60,004 nt of DNA from Pseudomonadota bacterium (GTDB lineage Bacteria; Pseudomonadota; Alphaproteobacteria; Acetobacterales; Acetobacteraceae), in NCBI GenBank assembly GCA_021798915.1, contig JAJZBM010000015.1, positions 1-60,004 on the forward strand, given 5' to 3'. A program made the position numbers and the translations under genes. A model generated the notes under the pieces. That model did not search any database. It was not told the DNA's origin and was given only the letters and a program-made list of their open reading frames with translations. Below are positions 54,290 to 60,004 of the stretch, in pieces (positions within the stretch are counted from its first letter, which is position 1; every line of letters begins with the position of its first letter).

Positions 54290-54865
54290 TCAGTGCGCGG
54301 CGGCTTCCGCCGGGGATAGCAGCCGGGTGGTGACGCGGAGGCGGATCATGTCGCCGGCGAGCAGCGGATGCGCCCCCATGCCCCAGGCGGCGCGGTGGAG
54401 ATCGGCGCTGACCGCGAAGGCACCGCCGCTCGGGTGCAGCGTGAAGGCGAGCGCGCCGGTGCGCCCGTGCATCGCGAGGACTCCATCGAGGCGTGGCGGC
54501 GCGCCGAGGGCGCCATGACACGTGCCGCCGTAGGCGAGGGCCGGGAAATGGACGGCATCGAGGAAATCATCGCCGAGGGCGATTTTGAGCGCCTCGGCGT
54601 TCGGCATGACGAGGCTCGCCGTTTCGACCCGGACGGTGACACTGCAATGGGCAGGATCGGCGGGATCGACGGTGAGACTGCCGACAAAGCGGGTGAAATG
54701 GCCGTCGAGCGGCACGAAGCCAAATAGATACAGGCGAAAGCCGATTTCGGTATTGCCTGGCGCAATGGTGATGGTCTGCGGCGCGGCGCGGGCGACGACG
54801 ATGGCGCCGGGCCACGCCAGCAGCAGCAGCCCGAAAGCCACGCCGCGGCCTGCTTTGGCGATCAT
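54290..54865 (-). CDS. YceI-family secreted lipid-binding protein
   Basis: A signal peptide (GVAFGLLLLAWPGAIVVARA) precedes a YceI-like beta-barrel of about 160 residues: TITIAPGNTEIGFRLYLFGF, DGHFTRFVGSLTVDPADPA and LGDDFLDAVHFPALAYG. YceI proteins bind isoprenoid-type lipids and are periplasmic. ATG 54865 was chosen because a longer start would overlap the patatin gene; the total is then about 191 residues. It follows the patatin gene on the same strand with a short gap and may be co-transcribed. Confidence 0.8.
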   Translation of the reverse strand: MIAKAGRGVAFGLLLLAWPGAIVVARAAPQTITIAPGNTEIGFRLYLFGFVPLDGHFTRFVGSLTVDPADPAHCSVTVRVETASLVMPNAEALKIALGDDFLDAVHFPALAYGGTCHGALGAPPRLDGVLAMHGRTGALAFTLHPSGGAFAVSADLHRAAWGMGAHPLLAGDMIRLRVTTRLLSPAEAAAH

Positions 54866-54878
54866 CCAGGGCAGAAAA

Positions 54879-56048
54879 TCAGTCAGCCGCCCGATGCACG
54901 TCATGCATCAACATGCCTTGCTCCTCGCTCGGCATTTGCAGCCATTCCTCGTGCTGGAGAGTGGCGCGGGTGTCGCGATAGCCGGATTTCCAGTGATCAC
55001 GCATTGAGGAGGCACTGAAATCATAGTCCTTATTTTCACATTCATGCGCTTTCTGCTGGTAAATCAGATGCAAAATGGCGATTTCGGGTAGGCTCGCAAG
55101 CTCTTTTTTGAGTTTTTTTTCGGATTCTTCGAGTTTGTCTTCTGGAATTTTTGCGATAAGCTGGCGCATCATCATTTTGTCGCGGTGAAGCCGCATGAAC
55201 ATGTCGGTCACCATGCGGGTGCGGCTGGAATATTGGATGTCTTTCTGACGGGCGAGGACGTCATACATATCGCGCGGCACCGGGCCACGGGCGCCGAAAA
55301 GATCGACCTGGAACACCAGGAGGTTGTTGCTGCCGGCATGGTCGAGCAGATGCTGCAGCGGGGTGTTCGAGACGACGCCGCCATCCCAGTAAAAATCGGT
55401 GCCGATGCGCACCATCGGCAGCGCCGGCGGCAGTGCGCCGCTGGCCATCGCGTGCTCGGGGCCGATTTCCTGATGGGCGCTGTCGAAGAAGTAGAAATTG
55501 CCGGTCGCGACATTGACGGCGCCGGCGGCATAGCGCACCGCACGGCGGTTGAGCAGCTCGAAATCGACCAGGCGCTCCAGCGTCGCGCGGAGCGGGGCGG
55601 TATCATAAATACTGGTCGCGCCACGGGCGCCACGCGGCGCGAGCCAGGGGTTGGGCACGCGCGGGGTGAAAAACCCGGGTTGGCCGAGCGTCATCGCGAG
55701 GCTGGAGGAGAGGCCGTGGAACATGCGGCGCGGCAGGTCGCCATCGAGCAGGCGGTGGTCGAGGAACGGCGCGACCGGGCGCGCGGTGATGGTGTCCCAG
55801 AATTCCTCCAGCCGCTCCAGCCGGCGTTCCGGCGGGTTGCCGGCGATGATGAGGCCGTTGATGCTGCCGATCGAGACGCCGGCGATCCAGTCGGGCTCCA
55901 GCCCGGCTTCGTGCAGCGCCTGATAGACACCCGCCTGATAGGCGCCGAGGGCGCCACCGCCTTGCAGAACCAGGGCAATCTGGTCGCAGCCCTCTGGCCG
56001 CCAGCGGCTGCGGGGCGCGGGGGAGGAGGGGATCGGGCCAGCATCCAT
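54879..56048 (-). CDS. Patatin-like phospholipase
   Basis: Patatin enzymes are serine lipid acyl hydrolases with a Ser-Asp dyad. The 389-residue protein has the oxyanion loop QGGGALGAYQAGVYQAL, the nucleophile GVSIGSINGLI (Ser near residue 61) and the Asp of YWDGGVVSNTPLQ (about residue 220). A further C-terminal region of about 100 charged residues (KKLKKELASLPEIAILHLI, then HECENKDYDFSASSMRDHWK) resembles the DUF3734 extension seen in PHB-granule-associated and host-interaction patatins. No signal peptide is evident. It precedes the YceI gene on the same strand. Confidence 0.9.
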   Translation of the reverse strand: MDAGPIPSSPAPRSRWRPEGCDQIALVLQGGGALGAYQAGVYQALHEAGLEPDWIAGVSIGSINGLIIAGNPPERRLERLEEFWDTITARPVAPFLDHRLLDGDLPRRMFHGLSSSLAMTLGQPGFFTPRVPNPWLAPRGARGATSIYDTAPLRATLERLVDFELLNRRAVRYAAGAVNVATGNFYFFDSAHQEIGPEHAMASGALPPALPMVRIGTDFYWDGGVVSNTPLQHLLDHAGSNNLLVFQVDLFGARGPVPRDMYDVLARQKDIQYSSRTRMVTDMFMRLHRDKMMMRQLIAKIPEDKLEESEKKLKKELASLPEIAILHLIYQQKAHECENKDYDFSASSMRDHWKSGYRDTRATLQHEEWLQMPSEEQGMLMHDVHRAAD

Positions 56049-56094
56049 GGGCACTATTCCGTATTCCGTTGCTGCGGTTGAGCGTTGGCGACTT

Positions 56095-57453
56095 CTATAA
56101 CGATATGGGGTGGTTGCGGGGGATGACGTTAGTCAAGTTCACGCGAGCGTCGCCGTCAGGCCGGCCGGCGCGGGCGATGGCGGGGCCGATCAGCAACAGC
56201 GCCGGCCCGCCACTCGACCAGGCCGGGGCGCGGGTGGCGAGGGCTGCGAGCGGCGCAAAAAGGCGGCGCTCCGCCGGCGTGCCGCCGCGTTCGATCAGCG
56301 CCGCCGGCGTCTCGGGCGCTAGGCCGGCGGCGGCGAATCCGGCGGCGAGACGCGGCAGCGCGGTGATCCCCATATAGATCGCGAGCGTGCCGCCGAGGCG
56401 GACGAGGGTTGGGAAATCGAGATCGATCGCCCCCTCCTTGCCATGGCCGGTGAGCAGCGTCACCGAGCGCGCGGCGTCGCGATGGGTGAGCGGGATACCG
56501 GCGGCGGCGGCGCAGGCCAGCGCCGCGGTGACACCGGGGACGATCTCGCAGGCGATGCCGGCCTCGGCCAGCGCTTCCGCCTCCTCGCCGCCACGGCCGA
56601 AGACGAAGGGATCACCGCCCTTGAGCCGCACCACTTTTTTCCCCTCCCGCGCCAGGCGGATGAGGAGCGCATTGATCTCCGGCTGCGGCAGGCAGTGATG
56701 GGCACGCGCCTTGCCGACGAAAATCCGCGCCGCGTCCCGACGCGCGAGATCGAGCACGTCATCGCCGATCAGGCGGTCATGCACGATGACGTCGGCCTCG
56801 CCGAGCAGACGCTGGGCGCGAAGCGTGATGAGATCGGCCGCTCCCGGCCCGGCGCCGACCAGGAACACCATGCCCGGCGATGGCGCATCGGCATCGAGTT
56901 CGGCCGCGAGCGCGCGGTCGGCCTCGGCCTCGCGCCCGGCGAGAATCAGTGCCGCGACCGGGCCGCCGAGGAGCCGCTCGATCAGCCGTCGGCGCCGGGG
57001 GAGATCGGGGATCCGCCGGCGGAGTTCGCGTTGCGCCCGCCCGAGAAACGCCGCGAGGCGGCCATAGGTGGGCGGGATCAGCGCCTCGATCCGGGCGCGG
57101 ATCTGGCGCGCCAGCACTGGTGCTGCCCCCCCCGAGGCGATGGCGATGGTCAGCGGGTCGCGATCGACCAGTGCCGGCATGATGAAGCTCGACAGCGCCG
57201 GGCGATCGACGATGTTGACCGGAATGCCGAGCCCCTGCGCCGCCTCGGCGAGGGCGCGAAGATCCGCCTCCGGCGCGCCCGCGCCGATCGCGATCGCCAT
57301 GCCGGCGAGGTCACCGGGGGCGAAGCGGGCAAGCCGCGTCACCGTGGCGCCGGCGCCAGCCAGCGCCTGCGCTTTGCGCTCGGCCATCTCGCCCTCGCCG
57401 AGGACCAGCGCCTTGCGGCCGACGAGATCGAGGAAAATCGGAAAATGGCGCAT
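56095..57453 (-). CDS. cysG: Siroheme synthase (multifunctional)
   Basis: CysG makes siroheme, cofactor of sulfite/nitrite reductases, from uroporphyrinogen III. The 452-residue protein has the N-terminal precorrin-2 dehydrogenase/ferrochelatase (MRHFPIFLDLVGRKALVLGE; FIMPALVDRDPLTIAIASGG) and the C-terminal SUMT methyltransferase (VFLVGAGPGAADLITLRAQR; LKGGDPFVFGRGGEEAEALA; PLTHRDAARSVTLLTGHG). Both halves look intact. The ATG lies inside a longer open frame and matches the family start. No sulfite-reductase genes are adjacent. Confidence 0.94.
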   Translation of the reverse strand: MRHFPIFLDLVGRKALVLGEGEMAERKAQALAGAGATVTRLARFAPGDLAGMAIAIGAGAPEADLRALAEAAQGLGIPVNIVDRPALSSFIMPALVDRDPLTIAIASGGAAPVLARQIRARIEALIPPTYGRLAAFLGRAQRELRRRIPDLPRRRRLIERLLGGPVAALILAGREAEADRALAAELDADAPSPGMVFLVGAGPGAADLITLRAQRLLGEADVIVHDRLIGDDVLDLARRDAARIFVGKARAHHCLPQPEINALLIRLAREGKKVVRLKGGDPFVFGRGGEEAEALAEAGIACEIVPGVTAALACAAAAGIPLTHRDAARSVTLLTGHGKEGAIDLDFPTLVRLGGTLAIYMGITALPRLAAGFAAAGLAPETPAALIERGGTPAERRLFAPLAALATRAPAWSSGGPALLLIGPAIARAGRPDGDARVNLTNVIPRNHPISL

Positions 57454-57566
57454 CGCTTGGCTCTCGGTCGGGAAAAGGCCACTACCTTGGACGGCGCCGC
57501 CGTGCAATCAAGGATTCGTCAAGGCTGAAACCCTATCTTTGCAACGCGCGCGAGAGGCAACGAAAC

Positions 57567-58169
57567 ATGGATGATCAGGCACGGTTTGTCGCGATGCTGC
57601 AGCGTTCGGCGACGCTGAAGCTCAGGGTCGCGGATGAGATGGCGGCTGCGGTGGTCGCGGTGGTGGATGCCGCCGAGGCGTCACTCCGCGGCGGCGGCAA
57701 GTTGATGTTCTGCGGCAATGGCGGCTCGGCCGCCGACAGCCAGCATCTGGCGACCGAAATGCTCATTCGTCTCCGCCCCAAGGTGGAGCGGCCGTCGCTG
57801 CCGGCCCTGGCGCTGACCCTCGATCCGGCGGCGCTGACCGCGGGGGGGAATGATTACGGCTTCGCGCAAGTGTTCGAGCGGCCGGTGCGCGGCCTTGGTC
57901 GGCGCGGCGATGTGTTGTTCGGCATCACCACTTCGGGGCGGTCGGAAAATGTCTGCCGGGCGCTGGCGGCGGCGCGCGAGATGGGCATCGTCACCGTCGG
58001 GCTGCTCGGCGGCGGCGGGCTGCCGGCGCGCGAATCCTGCGATCACGTTTTGCTGGTGCCGGATAGCGAAACCGCGCGCATCCAGGAATGCCACATCACG
58101 CTCGGCCATGCGATCATGGAACTGCTCGAGGATCGGCTGGTGGCGCGCCCGCTCGCCGCTCCGGCATGA
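57567..58169 (+). CDS. SIS-domain sugar-phosphate isomerase (GmhA-like)
   Basis: GmhA converts sedoheptulose 7-phosphate to D-glycero-D-manno-heptose 7-phosphate for LPS core synthesis. The 200-residue product has a SIS domain with CGNGGSAADSQHLATEML (phosphate-binding loop near residue 49) and GITTSGRSENVCRALAAARE. The closing segment DSETARIQECHITLGHAIME contains the His/Glu residues typical of GmhA/DiaA-like proteins. The stop overlaps the start of the epimerase gene as ATGA, so both act in sugar supply for the envelope. DiaA, a paralogue acting on DnaA, is an alternative. Confidence 0.85.
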   Translation: MDDQARFVAMLQRSATLKLRVADEMAAAVVAVVDAAEASLRGGGKLMFCGNGGSAADSQHLATEMLIRLRPKVERPSLPALALTLDPAALTAGGNDYGFAQVFERPVRGLGRRGDVLFGITTSGRSENVCRALAAAREMGIVTVGLLGGGGLPARESCDHVLLVPDSETARIQECHITLGHAIMELLEDRLVARPLAAPA

Positions 58170-59164
58170 CCATCCTGCTCACCGGCGCCGCCGGCTTCAT
58201 CGGCTATCACGTCGCCGAGGCGCTGCTCGGGCGTGGCGAGCAGGTGCTCGGTGTCGACGATCTCAACCCCTATTACGATGTCCGGCTCAAGGAGGCACGG
58301 CTGGCGCGGCTTTGCGCGTGGGCGGGATTTGCGTTTCGCCGCCTCGACATCGCCGACCGCGCGGCGATGGCGGCGGCGGTGGCGGACCGTCCCGACATAA
58401 GCCGCATCATCCATCTCGCGGCGCAGGCGGGGGTGCGGCACTCGCTCATCGATCCTTATGCTTATGTCAGCGCCAATGTGATGGGTCATCTCGTGGTGCT
58501 GGAGACCGCCCGGCGGCTCACCCGGCTGGAGCATCTGGTCTATGCCAGTTCGTCCTCGGTTTACGGCGCCAATGAAGGGCTGCCGTTCGCCGAGAGCGAT
58601 CGCGTCGATCGGCCGACCTCGCTCTATGCCGCGACCAAGCGCGCCGACGAGCTGATGAGCACGGCCTATGGCCATCTCTTCGGCCTGCCGCAAACCGGCC
58701 TCCGGTTTTTCACCGTCTACGGCCCCTGGGGGCGGCCGGACATGGCGTATTTCGCCTTCGCCGAGGCGATTTCGGCCGGCGCGCCGATCACGGTTTATGG
58801 CGACGGGCGGCTCAAACGCGATTTCACCTATATCGACGATATCGTCGCCGGCGTGCTCGGCTGTCTCGACCGCCCGCCGCCGGCCGGTGCGGCGCCGCGG
58901 CTTTTCAACATCGGCAATCACCGGAGCGAGGAAGTCTCGCGGCTGATCGCGCTGCTCGAAGCCGGGCTCGGCAGGCGGGCGATCATCCGCACGGCGCCGG
59001 CACCGCGCGCCGACGTCGCCGAGACCTTCGCCGCGATCGAGGCGATCACGGCGCTTACCGGTTATGCCCCGACAACGCCGCTCGAGGCCGGAATTCCGCG
59101 CTTTCTCGCCTGGTTCCAGGACTGGCGAACGGCGCGCGAAAAAAATCGCACAAAAGAGTCATAA
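58166..59164 (+). CDS. UDP-sugar 4-epimerase (UDP-glucuronate 4-epimerase type)
   Basis: The 332-residue extended SDR starts TILLTGAAGFIGYHVAEALL and has NPYYDVRLKEARLARL, a hallmark of UDP-glucuronate 4-epimerases. The catalytic Ser and Tyr-Lys are visible in VYASSSSVYGAN and YAATKRADELM; YGPWGRPDMAYFAFAEAI and GDGRLKRDFTYIDDIV follow. The role is probably in capsule or LPS sugar synthesis with the upstream isomerase. The C-terminus is basic (REKNRTKES). The rRNA operon promoter begins just after the stop. Confidence 0.9.
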   Translation: MTILLTGAAGFIGYHVAEALLGRGEQVLGVDDLNPYYDVRLKEARLARLCAWAGFAFRRLDIADRAAMAAAVADRPDISRIIHLAAQAGVRHSLIDPYAYVSANVMGHLVVLETARRLTRLEHLVYASSSSVYGANEGLPFAESDRVDRPTSLYAATKRADELMSTAYGHLFGLPQTGLRFFTVYGPWGRPDMAYFAFAEAISAGAPITVYGDGRLKRDFTYIDDIVAGVLGCLDRPPPAGAAPRLFNIGNHRSEEVSRLIALLEAGLGRRAIIRTAPAPRADVAETFAAIEAITALTGYAPTTPLEAGIPRFLAWFQDWRTAREKNRTKES

Positions 59165-59171
59165 AAGGGTG

Positions 59172-59200
59172 TTGACGCCGGGAGGCATCCCGATTAAACC
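59172..59200 (+). promoter_or_regulatory. Probable rRNA operon promoter
   Basis: TTGACG (59172-59177) is separated by exactly 17 bases from TAAACC (59195-59200). The -35 is near consensus, the -10 is weaker. Position upstream of boxA and about 480 bases from 16S is usual for rrn promoters. Confidence 0.5.
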
Positions 59201-59335
59201 CCCTTTCACCGGGTCGGACGCAGTTCTTGACTTTCCTGCACCGACCCATTAGCTTCTTTGCCTCACGCTACGAGGCGCGAGTCGGCTAACAGGCGGGGGG
59301 ATTTGCAAACATGCAAGTCCGTCGGTCTGGATTTT

Positions 59336-59347
59336 TGCTCTTTGACG
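59336..59347 (+). promoter_or_regulatory. boxA antitermination site of the rRNA leader
   Basis: TGCTCTTTGACG matches the E. coli boxA (TGCTCTTTAACA) at 10 of 12 bases, and the GCTCTTTGAC form is common in alphaproteobacterial rRNA leaders. The NusB-NusE complex would bind here to protect rRNA transcription from Rho. Confidence 0.75.
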
Positions 59348-59654
59348 CTTGTGAATACGATTGGAAGGGATACGTTGGCGGTGCCCTTGGGTGGGTGCTC
59401 CAGAGGCCGGGAAGCAATTCTCGTGTCGAAGGACATTCATGTTCCGGCTTTGCTCAGGTGGGTTTGACTTTGCCTGCTTGGCCAGAGCTTGAGGGTATAA
59501 TCAATGTATTCTTTTATGCGTTGACAGTTACGCTTCGAGTTTTGTTTGCGATGCGTCCTTCGGGATGGATCAAAAACAGAGCTGAGTTAGGTAGGGTCCG
59601 TTTGTTCTGGTCGCTGAGTTTTTTTCCGCAAGGAAGTTTCTCGGCGCCGGGATG

Positions 59655-60004
<350 letters not shown>

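Larger units (their letters stand above)
59165..59653 (+). other. 16S rRNA leader and promoter region
   Basis: About 490 bases between the epimerase and the 16S gene. No protein gene is convincing; short open frames here lack motifs and sit in the transcribed leader. It contains a promoter-like pair, a boxA site, a TATAAT-like word at 59496-59501 without a good -35, and a hairpin-prone AT-rich stretch near 59590-59640 that could pair with sequence beyond the 16S 3' end for RNase III cleavage (the partner lies outside the window). Confidence 0.7.

Noticed and set aside
59521-59555. Second rRNA promoter at TTGACA (59521)
   Set aside because: No acceptable -10 lies 16-18 bases downstream, and it would start after boxA; kept only as a weak possibility.

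Overview
This 60 kb window of high-GC DNA comes from an alphaproteobacterium, most likely an acetic-acid-bacteria relative (Rhodospirillales, Acetobacteraceae). The evidence is the start of a 16S rRNA gene at the right edge, a GapR/DUF2312 regulator, a zf-CHCC protein, the mutY - DUF721 - thioredoxin-fold - smc cluster and the gyrA-coaD-cyclophilin order. Nearly all of it is chromosomal backbone, and I see no prophage, CRISPR array, toxin-antitoxin pair or complete insertion sequence.

Layout. 1-3.4 kb: the 3' part of gyrA, coaD, an exported cyclophilin and tRNA-Lys(UUU). 3.4-4.3 kb: an AT-rich scar with a truncated IS21-type istB, then an empty stretch. 4.3-14.2 kb: two small secreted proteins (one a His/Gly-rich lipoprotein), an SDR, a nitroreductase, nfuA, recA, a sterol-desaturase-like hydroxylase, polA, a zinc-finger protein and a lipase-like hydrolase. 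14.2-23.4 kb: one minus-strand operon for a four-part RND efflux system (fusion protein, two different RND pumps, outer-membrane channel), with a perfect palindromic operator upstream but no regulator gene nearby. 23.7-32.2 kb: a monooxygenase-fold protein, a soluble chemoreceptor, a Rap1a-type protein, an FAD oxidoreductase, a quinone-oxidoreductase-like enzyme, a YgjP-type peptidase, gapR, an SDR and an orphan TonB. 32.4-37 kb: a coxSLM-type molybdenum hydroxylase (form II signature) followed by an RraA-type aldolase. 37-44.3 kb: ybaK-like, hemW, a SYLF lipoprotein, a TerB-DnaJ protein, an amidase, a drug exporter, mutY and a DciA-like protein. 44.3-49.2 kb: a DsbA-like protein, smc, a small coiled-coil protein, then a transposase remnant and a tRNA-like fragment. 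49.3-59.2 kb: denD-like, an acyl-CoA synthetase, parE, YceI, a patatin, cysG, a SIS-domain isomerase and a UDP-sugar epimerase. 59.2-60 kb: rRNA promoter, leader with boxA, and the 16S 5' end.

The least explained signals are two families of short dispersed intergenic elements. Family A has at least five copies. Each starts 9-20 nt after a stop codon and lies in the same orientation as the gene before it: an A/U-rich hairpin, then CAAAAAACTTTTAT, and in three copies a second GC-rich hairpin. One copy keeps the shape with changed bases on both sides of the stem. Family B has four copies and is a GC-rich double hairpin built on CCAGGGGC/GCCCCTGG and TGGGGGC/GCCCCCA. Other points are an SDR whose catalytic Tyr is replaced by Phe, an RND pump with an extra segment of about 65 residues, two mobile-element scars beside tRNA or tRNA-like sequence, and mutY and its divergent neighbour with overlapping start codons.

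All assignments come from reading the sequence. No database search or folding was run. Start codons were picked from ribosome-binding sites, family N-termini and neighbour spacing.
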